Positions 9,788 through 18,856 are shown, counted from the first letter of the stretch. The stretch: 64,000 bases of DNA from Verrucomicrobiota bacterium (GCA_014193315.1 BJHS01000004.1:77153-141152), one strand, 5' to 3'. The notes: a model not told the origin generated them from the sequence alone. Numbers and translations are program-made.

Positions 9788-10930
9788 ATGCCGCTTCGTC
9801 GTACCCTCTTCCTGCTCGCGTCCGCCTTCGGTGGTCCCTTGGTCACGGTCGCCGGTCCGGCCGCCACCGCTCTCCAACCTTTTGTCGAGAAGCATGAATT
9901 AGCGGGCGCGGTAACCCTCGTGGCGGACAAGGAGAAAGTCCTCTCCATTGAGACGGTTGGTTTCGCCGACATCGCCGCCGGCAAACCGATGACCGCCGAC
10001 ACCCTTTTCTGGATCGCCTCGGAGTCCAAGGCGATGACCGCGGTCGCCGTGCTGATGCTGGTCGACGAGGGGAAGCTGGCCCTGGATGACCCGGTGGAAA
10101 AATACCTGCCGGAGTTCCGTGGTCAGATGGTCGTCGCGGAGAAGGACGGGGCGCATGTGCTGTTGCGCAAGCCCGTGCACCCGATCACCCTGCGGGAGGT
10201 ACTCAGCCACACGAGCGGCCTGCCGTTCAAATCCGCGGTGGAGGAGCCGACCCTCGATGGGCTTCCGCTCGCTGTCGCGGTGCGCAGTTACGCGATGAGC
10301 CCTTTGCAGACGGAGCCGGGGACCAAGTACCAGTATTCCAACGCGGGGATCAACACGGCGGCGCGCGTTCTCGAGGTCGTCAGCAAGCGGAAGTACGAGG
10401 AGTTCATGCAGCAACGCCTCTTCACCCCGCTTGGCATGAAGGATACGACCTTCTGGCCCACCGCGGAGCAGGTCGACCGTCTCGCGAAGACCTACCGCCC
10501 GACCAAGGATAAGGCGGGTCTCGAGGAAGCCCCGCTGGGTCAGTTGATCAAGCCGCTGACCGATCGCGACCACCGCTTCCCGATGCCCGCCGGTGGTTTG
10601 TTCTCGACCGCTCGCGACACCGCCCGGTTCTGCCAGATGCTCCTCAACCATGGTGAACTGGGCGGACAGCGCTACCTGAGCGAAGCGGTCTGGAAGGAAC
10701 TCACTTCCCGCCAGACCGCGCCGACGATCAAGGAAAGCTACGGTTTCGGTCTCACCGTCGGCCCGGATGGCTTCGGTCATGGCGGCGCGCACGCGACCAA
10801 CATGGACGTGCGGGTGAAGCCGGAACTGGTCCTCATCTGGATGGTCCAGCATGCGGGCTTCCCGGGCGAAGGCGCCAAGGCGCAAGGCGTCTTCCGTCAG
10901 TGGGCGACGGAGGCTTACGGCCAGAAGTAG
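9788..10930 (+). CDS. Serine hydrolase of the beta-lactamase (class C) / esterase family
   Basis: The 380-residue protein has an N-terminal signal peptide (RRTLFLLASAFGGPLVTVAG) and the catalytic SxxK motif S78-E-S-K81. A Y-S-N motif starts at Y183, and GHGGAHAT near the C-terminus stands where KTG lies in class C enzymes. These features fit the Beta-lactamase (PF00144) family, which covers esterases, D-aminopeptidases and penicillin-binding-protein-like hydrolases. True antibiotic resistance is not implied. The frame is open upstream to 9656, but that part overlaps the DUF1552 gene. It probably acts in the periplasm; the substrate is unknown. Confidence 0.88.
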   Translation: MPLRRTLFLLASAFGGPLVTVAGPAATALQPFVEKHELAGAVTLVADKEKVLSIETVGFADIAAGKPMTADTLFWIASESKAMTAVAVLMLVDEGKLALDDPVEKYLPEFRGQMVVAEKDGAHVLLRKPVHPITLREVLSHTSGLPFKSAVEEPTLDGLPLAVAVRSYAMSPLQTEPGTKYQYSNAGINTAARVLEVVSKRKYEEFMQQRLFTPLGMKDTTFWPTAEQVDRLAKTYRPTKDKAGLEEAPLGQLIKPLTDRDHRFPMPAGGLFSTARDTARFCQMLLNHGELGGQRYLSEAVWKELTSRQTAPTIKESYGFGLTVGPDGFGHGGAHATNMDVRVKPELVLIWMVQHAGFPGEGAKAQGVFRQWATEAYGQK

Positions 10931-10978
10931 GTGCAGGCCGGGGCTTGCGCCGCAGGCCAGGGCGTGCACCCTCGTGCC

Positions 10979-11572
10979 ATGGTCTTGCCGCCAGCTTCGC
11001 CCTTTGCACCGCCGCGCGGCCTGATCCGGGTTTTGGTCGGCGAAGTGAAGGTCGTGGGCGTCTGTCCGGAGGGCGGCGTCCTGCTCTGCTCCAATCACCC
11101 AAGCTACCGCGATGTTTTCTTGTTCGCCTTGGTCCGGCCGGGCGCGCGGTTGCTTGTCCACCCGCTCGTTTTCTCGTTCCCATTCCTGAAGCGCTGGGCG
11201 ACCCGCTGGGGTTTCGTCCAAGTCGAGATCCCGCTTGCCGTGGACCTGCTCAAGCGCGGCGAGCCCGTCGCGATCTGCCCGACGGGTCTGGTCGAGGCCT
11301 TGGGCGAAGACCTGCTGCCTTATAAGACCGGCGCGGTGCGCATCGCCGCCCAGGCCGGGGCTCCCTTGGTGCCGATGCGGATCCGTTATGGCAATTACCC
11401 GGGCCCGTGGGTGAAGCGCTTCGCCATCACCACGCAGAACATTCTCTTGCTGCTGATTTGGCCGTTCTACCGTCGCGGAGCGACCGTGACTTTTGGCGAA
11501 CCCTTCACGGTGTCGGGGGTCGATCCCAAGGCCGAGACCGCCGAATTGCGGCGGCGGATGCTGGCCCTTTGA
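10979..11572 (+). CDS. Lysophospholipid acyltransferase (PlsC-like)
   Basis: The 197-residue protein contains NHPSYRD (the HX4D catalytic motif of glycerolipid acyltransferases) near residue 40, a CPTGLVEA segment in the place of the FPEGT motif, and AGAPLVPMRI as the C-terminal VPV-like motif. It most likely transfers an acyl chain to a lysophospholipid or related acceptor at the inner membrane. The motifs depart from canonical PlsC, so the exact acceptor is open. A GTG directly after the upstream stop at 10931 would add 16 poorly conserved residues, so the ATG at 10979 is preferred. Confidence 0.75.
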   Translation: MVLPPASPFAPPRGLIRVLVGEVKVVGVCPEGGVLLCSNHPSYRDVFLFALVRPGARLLVHPLVFSFPFLKRWATRWGFVQVEIPLAVDLLKRGEPVAICPTGLVEALGEDLLPYKTGAVRIAAQAGAPLVPMRIRYGNYPGPWVKRFAITTQNILLLLIWPFYRRGATVTFGEPFTVSGVDPKAETAELRRRMLAL

Positions 11573-11689
11573 CGAGTGCCCCCACGGGTTGACGCCGCCT
11601 TGTGACGTGGCCGCCGCGGGGTTGGCGTCATCGCGGATTAGCATCCTTCGATGTCTTGCTTTAGCCGCGTTTCAAGGGGTGGTCAATGG

Positions 11690-12259
11690 ATGCGAGCGAC
11701 GGGATGGGTCATCCTGACCGGGCTGTTGGTCATCATCGGAGCCTATGCCTTCGTCCATGGGCGTGGAAATTTTCATGAAGTGGAAAATGGCGTGCTCTAC
11801 CGTTCCTCGAGGCTTGGCGCCGACGGTTTGGAGAACGCGATCGCTCGGTATGGAATCAAGTCGGTCCTGAATCTTTGCGGACCGCAGCCCGGCGTAGCCT
11901 GGTATGACGGGGAAGTCCAGATCGCCCGCGGGCACGGGGTGCTTTTCCGAGACTTGGCGATTTCCGCCAACCAAGCATTGGACCCGATGCAATTAGCGGA
12001 ACTGCTGGAGGTCCTTCGAGATGCGCCGAAGCCGTTGCTGATCCATTGCCGGGCGGGATCGGATCGCACCGGCTTGGCTTGTGCACTCTTCGTGGCCTGG
12101 CGCGGGGGGTCCTACCTCGAGGCCAGTGAACAATTGGGGCTCTATTACGGCCACTTCCCTTATTTGGGCAGCAAGAGCGAGGCGATGGACCTCACGCTCG
12201 CCCGATTTTTCGAGCCAGTGTCTAGTCAACGGGTGGCTGGTCGGTCGCTGATTAGGTAG
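11690..12259 (+). CDS. Membrane-anchored dual-specificity/tyrosine phosphatase-like protein
   Basis: The protein begins with one hydrophobic segment (GWVILTGLLVIIGAYAFVHG), followed by a FHEVENGVLYRSSRLG region. The catalytic P-loop HCRAGSDRTG has its cysteine near residue 120. This Cys-x5-Arg-Thr signature marks the cysteine-dependent phosphatase superfamily; bacterial relatives act on phosphoproteins or phosphoinositide-like substrates. An upstream ATG at 11651 is possible. The one at 11690 is chosen because it directly precedes the membrane segment and has an AAGGGG stretch at suitable distance. The catalytic domain should face the periplasm or the cytoplasmic membrane surface; orientation is not known. 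Confidence 0.8.
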   Translation: MRATGWVILTGLLVIIGAYAFVHGRGNFHEVENGVLYRSSRLGADGLENAIARYGIKSVLNLCGPQPGVAWYDGEVQIARGHGVLFRDLAISANQALDPMQLAELLEVLRDAPKPLLIHCRAGSDRTGLACALFVAWRGGSYLEASEQLGLYYGHFPYLGSKSEAMDLTLARFFEPVSSQRVAGRSLIR

Positions 12260-12398
12260 TTAGGCCCGGGCCGCACGCCAGCGGGGCGCCGAGAGAGTGC
12301 GCGGATTAATTGAGCGACTCGACTCGTAAGTTTCTCCCGCGGGAGGGGGAACCTGCTGGAGTCTTTAGGTGTAGCGGTTAAGCCCAGTGTTCCCCCCC

Positions 12399-15300
12399 AT
12401 GAAATCCCCATCCATACCCCGTTGGCTGGCGTTTGTCCCGGCCCTGCTTTGCGCGTTCACCGCGTTAGGGCAGGCGCCGGCGGCCGCCAAGCCCGTCCTC
12501 CCTCCGGAGCCACCCCAAGAGGCGGTCACTCGTGTCATCAACCTCCTCGAGCACGTGCGCGAGGGGAAGATGGATTACCACATCAACCCCAAGGCGGATA
12601 TCCACGGCGACCCCAAGGAAGTCTATAAGCTCCAGCCCGACGGCACGCTGCGCGTGAGCGGCGAGGGTTATGGTTCCATGGTGACGAAGGGCGCCTTCAA
12701 GGACTACCACCTCGTGTGTGAGTTCAAGTGGGGTGAGAAGACCTGGGGGAGCCGCACGAAGCGCTCCCGCGATAACGGTATCCTCGTCCATTGCTTCGGT
12801 CCCGTCGGCGCGCAGGGCGGCGCCTGGATGGCGAGTATTGAGGCACAAATCATCGAAGGCGGGGTGGGTGATATCCTCGTCCTCAGCGCGAAGACCGCGG
12901 ACGGCATCCCGCTGCCGGTCTCCATCAGCGCCGAACTCGGCAAAGATCGCGACAAGGAGTCCATCTGGACGCCCGGGGCGCCACGCGTGACCATGACCGG
13001 CGGACGCCTCAACTGGCAGCACCGCGACGTCGATTGGAAGGACAATTTAGGTTACCGTGGTCGCGAGGACGTCGAATCGCCCTCCGGCGAGTGGACGCGG
13101 TTCGAGGTCATCGCCAAGGGGGACACCTTGGAGTATTACACCAATGGCGTGCTGGTGAACCGCGCGTTCGAGTGCAAGCCCAGCGGCGGTCGCATCCTGC
13201 TGCAAACCGAGGCCGCCGAGATGTTCGTGCGCCGCTACGAGCTCCACCCAATCGGGGCCTTCACCGAGAAGTGGACGCCGTCGCCCGGGCCGAAGAAGAC
13301 CTCCGCCGCCCCGGCCCCTGCGCCGGTCCGCGCGAAGGACCTCCCTGCCTACCTCGCCCGCCCCACGGAGATGGTGCTGGCGAAGGGGCAGGGGGCCGGC
13401 CCGTCGCCCGAGGCCCGGGTGCCAGCGGGGTTCGAGTTGATCCAGGCCGTCCCGGTGGGGATGGTCGCGCACCCGACGCTGGGGTGCGTCGATGATAAGG
13501 GGCGCCTCTTCGTCGGCGATTCGCCCGGGACCGCTTGGGGGACGGCCCGCCATGAGTCTGAGAAGGCTGGCCGCATCGTGATGCTGGAGGATCGCGACGG
13601 CGACGGCGTGTTCGATCGCAGCACGGTCTTCGCCGACGGGTTGACGGTCCCGAAGGGCGCCTGCTGGCTCGGCGGTTCCCTCTACGTCGCCTCGCCGCCC
13701 GGCATCTGGAAGTTCACCGACACCGACGGTGATGGGGTCGCGGATGAACGTAAACTGCTGGTGGGTGGTTTTCAGTGGACGGCCAACGGTGCCGACGTCC
13801 ATGGGCCTTGGGCACACCCGGATGGCCGCCTTTACTGGACGCATGGTCGCAAGGGGCATGACGTGAAGCAAGCCGACGGCACCTTGGTGCATAAGGGTCT
13901 GGCCAGTGGCGTCTGGTCGATGCGTCCGGACGGTTCCGACATCCGCTGGCACTCGCTGATCTGCGGGGACAACCCCACCGGCCTGGCGATCGCCCCGACC
14001 GGTGAGATCTTCGGGACATGTAACCTCTACAACGGGGTCCCGCGCTATGACACGATCGGGCAATGGCAACTCGGCGGCATCTACACGCGGCCCGACTTCC
14101 TCCACATTGTCGCCGACCAGCTCCGAACGCATGAAAAGATGCCGTTGGTCGCGAACCTCGGCCATATGGTCCCCAGCGGTTGCGTCCTTTGGTCCCGCGG
14201 TCCCGAACTCGCCCCGGCTCTGGCGGCTTCCGCCGATAACCTCCACCTGATGGTGGCGCTTTACAACTCGAAGAAGGTCATCCGTCTTGAACTCCAGAAG
14301 GAAGGCGCCGGCTACCGCGCCTCCGAACACGATTTTCTCACGCTCACCAAGACGGGCGCCCACCTCACCGACGTTGTCGAGGCTCCGGATGGTTCCTTGC
14401 TCGTGCTGGACACGGGTACCTGGTACCCGCATTGCCCGTCCAGCCTGCTGAATTCCGCCAACGTGCCGGGCTCCATCTACCGCATCCGCCCGGTGAAGCC
14501 AGTGGTGCTCCCGCCGGCCAAGCCGTCGGTTTATCGCGCGCTCGGCGACGAGGACATCGCCCGCGACCTGGCCTCCGCTGATGCCGGCGCGGCGCGGCGC
14601 GCCTGTGAGCAGATGAGTTTCCGACAGGTGCGCACGCCATCCGCCCGCGCCGCCTTGCTGGCTTTGCTCGACCGTCCGCTGGACCCCTTCCTCGAGCATG
14701 CCGCGGTCTACGCCGGCCTGAGTACCCGGGTGTTCACTGTCGCCGACCTCAAGACCGCCGTGAGCCCTCGCCTGCAGGCTCGGCTCATCCGTATCCTCGC
14801 CCAAGTCGCGCCGGCGGCCGATGCGACCGCCGTCCTGGATGTCACCGCCGGGGCGCTCGGTACCGCGGATGCCGCCTTGGCGGAGACGGTCTTCCTCGCC
14901 CTCGCGCATGCGGCGGATGGCGATGCCCGCGTGGCCCCGGTATTTGCCGCTTGGCTGGCCGCCGGCGAGCCTGTGCCCGCGCAGCTCCTCGCCTTGGAAC
15001 GCTTCGGTGTCGCCTTCGCCGGGCAACCCCGGACCGCCGCCATTCTGGGTACCATGCTCCGGCACCCGCAGGCGCCGGTCCGCCAGGTGGCCTTGCGGGC
15101 GATCGCTGCCTCGACCGGGAAGCTCAACGACCAGCCTTGGCGCCCCGCCTTGTCCCAATTGCTTCGCACGGAGCCCGGCCTCTTGGTCTTCGCGGCCCTC
15201 GCCCGGGTGAAGCATAAGTCCTTTGACGCGGACCTCGCGGCCTTCGCCGCCGACGCGAATCGGCCCGCCGCCCTGCGCCTGCGCGCCTTGCTCGCGCTGT

Positions 15301-16133
15301 CCGACGCGGGGAGCAAGCTGAGCGACGGGGCTTTTGACCTGTTGCTCGGCCTCGCCGGCGACGCCGGGAATCTCGGGCAGCGGATCGAGGCCTGTCACCG
15401 GCTCTCTGAAGCCCAGCTGAGCGATGCCCAGCTGGATCGATTCCTGCCGGTCCTGATGCAGGCTGGCCCGATTGAGCAGGGTGGTTTCCTGCGCACGCTC
15501 CGGCAGTACTCGCCCGCGCAGGGTAAGCGCATCGCCGACGCCTTCGCCAAGTCGCCGCAGTTGGGCACGTTGCGGCCGGATGAGGTGCGCGTGGCCTTCG
15601 CCAAGTGGCCGCGGGCGGTCTTCGAGGTGATGGAGCCGGCCTTCGATGCGGCCCTCGCGGCCAACGAGCAGAAGAAGACCAAGCTTGACGGGCTGGCCCT
15701 CGCGGCCGCCCAGCGCGGCCGTCCGGCCCTCGGCGCGAAGCTCTTCGCCGCGGGGCAAGGCGCCTGTGTCGCTTGCCATCGCGTCGGCGAGAACGGCGGA
15801 CAGGTCGGGCCCAACCTGTCGCGGATCGGCGCCATCCGGACCGAGCGCGAACTGGTCGAGAGCATCCTCTTCCCGAGCAACACCATCGCCCGCGATTACG
15901 AACTGCATGACGTTGAGACGAGCGACGGCCAGCACCACCTCGGCCTGATCCGTTCCCGTGAGGCTGCCGGGCTGGTGCTGGTCGACGCGGCCGGCCAGCC
16001 GACCATCTTGCCGCATGCCTCCGTCAGTTCCGTGAATCAGCTCGCGACCAGCCTGATGCCCGCCGGCCTCGATGCCGCCTTCCCGGAGCCGGAACTGCTC
16101 GACCTCGTCGCCTGGCTCCGGAGCCTACGCTGA
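12399..16133 (+). CDS. DUF1080 / PVC-type heme-binding dehydrogenase fusion
   Basis: This 1244-residue secreted protein has a signal peptide (WLAFVPALLCAFTALG) and then a DUF1080 (3-keto-disaccharide hydrolase-like, laminin-G-type fold) domain at about residues 45-285. The PVC-type membrane-bound dehydrogenase beta-propeller spans about 340-700 (DRDGDGVFDRSTVFADGL, TDTDGDGVADERK), followed by HEAT-like helices. A C-terminal cytochrome c has CVACH from C1123 in HRVGENGGQVGPNLSRIG. Such proteins probably bind glycans through DUF1080 and oxidise sugars or alcohols, passing electrons to heme; that is inference from domains. A GTG at 12387 is in frame, but the ATG at 12399 suits the signal peptide. 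Confidence 0.9.
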   Translation: MKSPSIPRWLAFVPALLCAFTALGQAPAAAKPVLPPEPPQEAVTRVINLLEHVREGKMDYHINPKADIHGDPKEVYKLQPDGTLRVSGEGYGSMVTKGAFKDYHLVCEFKWGEKTWGSRTKRSRDNGILVHCFGPVGAQGGAWMASIEAQIIEGGVGDILVLSAKTADGIPLPVSISAELGKDRDKESIWTPGAPRVTMTGGRLNWQHRDVDWKDNLGYRGREDVESPSGEWTRFEVIAKGDTLEYYTNGVLVNRAFECKPSGGRILLQTEAAEMFVRRYELHPIGAFTEKWTPSPGPKKTSAAPAPAPVRAKDLPAYLARPTEMVLAKGQGAGPSPEARVPAGFELIQAVPVGMVAHPTLGCVDDKGRLFVGDSPGTAWGTARHESEKAGRIVMLEDRDGDGVFDRSTVFADGLTVPKGACWLGGSLYVASPPGIWKFTDTDGDGVADERKLLVGGFQWTANGADVHGPWAHPDGRLYWTHGRKGHDVKQADGTLVHKGLASGVWSMRPDGSDIRWHSLICGDNPTGLAIAPTGEIFGTCNLYNGVPRYDTIGQWQLGGIYTRPDFLHIVADQLRTHEKMPLVANLGHMVPSGCVLWSRGPELAPALAASADNLHLMVALYNSKKVIRLELQKEGAGYRASEHDFLTLTKTGAHLTDVVEAPDGSLLVLDTGTWYPHCPSSLLNSANVPGSIYRIRPVKPVVLPPAKPSVYRALGDEDIARDLASADAGAARRACEQMSFRQVRTPSARAALLALLDRPLDPFLEHAAVYAGLSTRVFTVADLKTAVSPRLQARLIRILAQVAPAADATAVLDVTAGALGTADAALAETVFLALAHAADGDARVAPVFAAWLAAGEPVPAQLLALERFGVAFAGQPRTAAILGTMLRHPQAPVRQVALRAIAASTGKLNDQPWRPALSQLLRTEPGLLVFAALARVKHKSFDADLAAFAADANRPAALRLRALLALSDAGSKLSDGAFDLLLGLAGDAGNLGQRIEACHRLSEAQLSDAQLDRFLPVLMQAGPIEQGGFLRTLRQYSPAQGKRIADAFAKSPQLGTLRPDEVRVAFAKWPRAVFEVMEPAFDAALAANEQKKTKLDGLALAAAQRGRPALGAKLFAAGQGACVACHRVGENGGQVGPNLSRIGAIRTERELVESILFPSNTIARDYELHDVETSDGQHHLGLIRSREAAGLVLVDAAGQPTILPHASVSSVNQLATSLMPAGLDAAFPEPELLDLVAWLRSLR

Positions 16134-16137
16134 GCGG

Positions 16138-16311
16138 TCAGCCAAGGAGCCAGAGCCCGCCCAGCAAGGGGAGGGCGAGAAGTAGCAGGCAGCCTCGGCC
16201 GCCGGTCGGTGGGTATGCCGCCTCGGGGTCGAACTCCGGGTGGTCGTCGAGGGAGTCCCCGACCTCGTCCTGTGTCCGGTCTTCAAAGTCACCTTGCGGG
16301 TCGTCGTCCAT
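16138..16311 (-). CDS. Small acidic single-pass membrane protein, unknown
   Basis: This 57-residue frame begins MDDDPQGDFEDRTQDEVGDS, a strongly acidic stretch, and ends with one hydrophobic helix (GCLLLLALPLLGGLWLLG). The acidic head and C-terminal membrane tail look like a real small membrane protein, tail-anchored with its N-terminus in the cytoplasm. The frame extends upstream to 16710, but that part overlaps the glycosyltransferase gene in antisense. It lies convergent to the DUF1080 gene, 4 bp from its stop. No function can be assigned. Confidence 0.5.
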   Translation of the reverse strand: MDDDPQGDFEDRTQDEVGDSLDDHPEFDPEAAYPPTGGRGCLLLLALPLLGGLWLLG

Positions 16312-16402
16312 CGGTGGGACTATGCCCGGGCGCGGGCGGTGCGCAAGGGGCGCCTCTGGGGTTGCCCCGCGCCGCTCGGGCTTCCTAGGATGCGACTCAA
16401 GC

Positions 16403-17134
16403 ATGGCCACGATTCTTTGCATGAAGTGGGGCACCAAGTACGGCCCCGAGTATGTCAACCGCCTCCACTCGATGGTAAAGCGGCACCTGACCATCCCCCA
16501 CCGTTTCGTGTGCCTCACCGACAACCGCGAGGGTCTGCACGCCGGCATCGAGACGTTCCCGATCCCTAGTCTTAAACTGCCGGCCGGCGCCCCCGAGCGT
16601 GGTTGGACCAAGCTCGTCTCGTTCTCGCCCGACCTCAGCGCGCCCGGCGGTCCCGAGCTCAAGGGCGAGGTGCTCTTCCTTGATATCGACATCGTGATCG
16701 TCGGCAACATCGACGGGTTCTTCCAGCAACCCGGCGAGTTCCTGATTATCCGCGATTGGCAGAAGGGCGACTACACCGGCAACTCCTCCGTCTATCGCTG
16801 GACCGCCGGGGCGCACCCCGACGTGCTCGACTATTTCCGCGCCAACCTCGAAGCCGTCCGCCAGCGCCATCGCAACGAGCAGGAATTCCTGACCGCCCAC
16901 CTCAGCGCCCAGGGTAAGGTCAGCTACTGGCCCGAGACCTGGTGCCGCAGCTTCAAGCGGCATTGCGTGAAGTATTTCCCGTTCTCCTTCTGGCAGACCC
17001 CGACCATCCCCGAAGGCGCGAAGATCGTGGTTTTCCATGGCGTGCCCAACCCGCCCGATGCCCTCGTCGGCCGCAGTGGCAAGTGGTACCGCCGCGTCCT
17101 GCCGACGCCTTGGATCGGGGAGAATTGGAAGTAA
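16403..17134 (+). CDS. Glycosyltransferase (nucleotide-diphospho-sugar transferase fold)
   Basis: The 243-residue protein starts MATILCMKWGTKYGPEYVNR, a typical N-terminus for GT8-like or capsular glycosyltransferases, and has a FVCLTDNREGL segment. The metal- and nucleotide-sugar-binding DxD motif is in VLFLDIDIVIVGNID. Donor and acceptor cannot be told from sequence. The C-terminal half (NEQEFLTAHLSAQGK, VVFHGVPNPPDA) also fits this group. The ATG at 16403 is chosen over the frame opening at 16322 because the extra 27 residues resemble no leader. It could build cell-surface polysaccharide or lipopolysaccharide. Confidence 0.82.
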   Translation: MATILCMKWGTKYGPEYVNRLHSMVKRHLTIPHRFVCLTDNREGLHAGIETFPIPSLKLPAGAPERGWTKLVSFSPDLSAPGGPELKGEVLFLDIDIVIVGNIDGFFQQPGEFLIIRDWQKGDYTGNSSVYRWTAGAHPDVLDYFRANLEAVRQRHRNEQEFLTAHLSAQGKVSYWPETWCRSFKRHCVKYFPFSFWQTPTIPEGAKIVVFHGVPNPPDALVGRSGKWYRRVLPTPWIGENWK

Positions 17135-17188
17135 GCAAGGGGTGATCAAGTACAGCTGGCAGGCTGGCCCGTGGGAGACGGTAAGTAG

Positions 17189-17250
17189 GGGCAGCACTGC
17201 GTGCTGCCCTAGCCGTGGGTAACAAAAAGGGCAGCACGCGGTGCTGCCCT
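17189..17250. repeat. Pair of GGGCAGCAC hairpins; the right one doubles as a terminator
   Basis: Two near-identical hairpins lie 39 bp apart: GGGCAGCAC-TGC-GTGCTGCCC (17189-17209) and GGGCAGCAC-GCG-GTGCTGCCC (17229-17249), each with a 9-bp perfect stem. Read on the minus strand the second is followed by TTTTTGTT, so it can end transcription of the gene at 17276-18661. The repetition and the resemblance to the GTAGGG palindromes near 4.7 kb suggest a REP-like family. Confidence 0.7.
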
Positions 17251-17275
17251 TACCAGCCTCGCTTGCGCGAGGCGC

Positions 17276-18661
17276 TTACTTGCTTTCCTCGGCGCCTTCG
17301 TCGTTGGCGGCTTCTTCCTTCGCTTGGGCCTGGCTGCTGAGCACGGGCTGGGCGAAGAGGCGGCTGTCCGAGAGTTTGGCGACGTAGCCTTCGTTGATCA
17401 GGAACTGCAGGTCGGCCGCCACGCGGGCCTTGACCTCGTCGGTGGCTTCGGCCCCGGTGAGCGCGAGCACCAGCTCCTTGGTCTGCTGGCCGGCTTCCTT
17501 GTCGAGGGCGTCCAGGATCTTCTGCATCGAATCGCTGAAGGTCTGCTTCGGGTCCCGGCAACGGCGACGCACGCCACAGACGTAGGTGATGCCCTTGGAG
17601 CCCTTCTTGTAGAGGTGGAAGCCTTCTTTGCGGAGGCGACCGCGGATACCGTTGGCGGTATCGAGCGGGAACTCGCGCTGGTTCTGGAGGAAGAAGCCGA
17701 CGGAATCGCGGAGCGGGCCAGCGGGCATCGACTCCAGCAGACAACCGGCGAAGCGGACCCACGGGTGGGATTTGACGACGAGGTCCTTGCGGAAGGCTTG
17801 GAGGAAGCCGCGGGCGGCGTCGAGGTTCTCGAGGCGCTCGGGTTCGCCTTCCTGGCGATCCTTGGGGACATATTCATTCCGGCGGGACATGGCCTTGAGC
17901 CAGGCGTCGATCTGTTCCTGTTCGCGGACCATCTCGAGGCCGGCCTTGAAGCGGTCGAACGAGCTGTTTGGGCAGTGGCGGGAATGGTGCTGGCGGAGCG
18001 CCTTCTGGTAATCGTGGTGGGTCGGGGAGCCCAGGATGATGCCGGTCTGCTTGCAGCGCGCGACCATCTGGAAGGCGCCCTTCGGGGCCTCGACCTCGAC
18101 TTCGACGACGTCGAAGAACTTGTCGAGGTGGCGGGACATCACGTGCTGGATGGCTTCGCCTTCGGTGAGGAAGGGGACGCCGTCCGGAATCGAGACGCTG
18201 AGGGTCGCCGTAGGGTTGTGCTCCGCGTCGAGCGGGCGGATCACGACGGAGAGGCGATCCTCCTTGTCGAGGATCAGCTTCGCCACGTCGAATAAGGCGT
18301 AGGTCATGGCGTTTTTCTTCATCGCGCCGCCCAGCAGCTCGAATTTCTTGTCGTCGGGGAAGAAGGCGACCTCGACCACCGGACGGAACGGGGGTTCTTC
18401 CTGCCAGTTGGAAGGGCCGCGGTCATCGCGACGGGGTCCGCGGTCATCGTGGCGCGGGCCGCCGGAGCGGGGAGGGCCCTTGCGGTCGCCACCAGCGCCG
18501 AAGCGAGGACGGTCGCCCCGGTCTTCACGGCCAGCGCCACGGCCGCCGCTGACTTTCTCGGCCGGGCCATTGACCCAGGAGGGGCCGAAACCAAGCGAGG
18601 ACAGTCCCAGGTCGAGGGAAGGGTCCTTGGAAGGGTTGTTCTCGGCCGATTCGGAAGACAT
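17276..18661 (-). CDS. Unknown protein with RG/DR-rich N-terminal region
   Basis: This 461-residue protein is not recognised. Residues about 40-95 are low complexity, with many GRG, DRG and GPRHDDRGPRRDD runs, like disordered RNA-binding tails. The rest is a mixed alpha/beta body with a histidine cluster (SPTHHDYQKALRQHHSRHC) near residue 230, a basic VCGVRRRCRDPKQ near residue 370 and an acidic C-terminus (KEEAANDEGAEESK). The RG-rich start hints at RNA or nucleoprotein contact, but that is inference. A start at 18700 is in frame; the ATG at 18661 (MSSESAENNPSKD) fits better. A terminator-like hairpin follows at 17228-17250. Confidence 0.75.
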   Translation of the reverse strand: MSSESAENNPSKDPSLDLGLSSLGFGPSWVNGPAEKVSGGRGAGREDRGDRPRFGAGGDRKGPPRSGGPRHDDRGPRRDDRGPSNWQEEPPFRPVVEVAFFPDDKKFELLGGAMKKNAMTYALFDVAKLILDKEDRLSVVIRPLDAEHNPTATLSVSIPDGVPFLTEGEAIQHVMSRHLDKFFDVVEVEVEAPKGAFQMVARCKQTGIILGSPTHHDYQKALRQHHSRHCPNSSFDRFKAGLEMVREQEQIDAWLKAMSRRNEYVPKDRQEGEPERLENLDAARGFLQAFRKDLVVKSHPWVRFAGCLLESMPAGPLRDSVGFFLQNQREFPLDTANGIRGRLRKEGFHLYKKGSKGITYVCGVRRRCRDPKQTFSDSMQKILDALDKEAGQQTKELVLALTGAEATDEVKARVAADLQFLINEGYVAKLSDSRLFAQPVLSSQAQAKEEAANDEGAEESK

Positions 18662-18764
18662 TGCGAAAAGTAGCGTTTGGGAAAGATGCTGGTTTGGCAA
18701 GCGTTGGCATAAGCGGTTTTTTCTTGCACCCGGTCTCGGGAGTTCCAGCGTGCACCTCCCCTTT

Positions 18765-18848
18765 GCTCAGGTGGTGGAATGGCAGACACGCATGCTTGAG
18801 GTGCATGTGCCGCAAGGTGTCCGGGTTCAAGTCCCGGCCTGAGCACCA
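18765..18848 (+). tRNA. tRNA-Leu (GAG)
   Basis: The acceptor stem GCTCAGG pairs with CCTGAGC (18838-18844), with discriminator A and an encoded 3' CCA (18846-18848). The anticodon stem CATGC/GCATG encloses TTGAGGT, giving anticodon GAG for CUC/CUU codons. A long variable arm and GGTTCAAGT in the T-arm fit leucine tRNA. A strong rho-independent terminator follows directly. Confidence 0.95.
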
Positions 18849-18856
18849 AATATCGG

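Noticed and set aside
9788-10930. Antibiotic-resistance beta-lactamase
   Set aside because: The SxxK/YSN pattern also fits esterases and peptidases, and the KTG motif is replaced by HGG; resistance cannot be claimed.
13047-16016. 989-codon antisense frame opposite the DUF1080/PVC gene
   Set aside because: Low-complexity Arg/Gly/Glu-rich translation without any family feature; a shadow of the coding strand.
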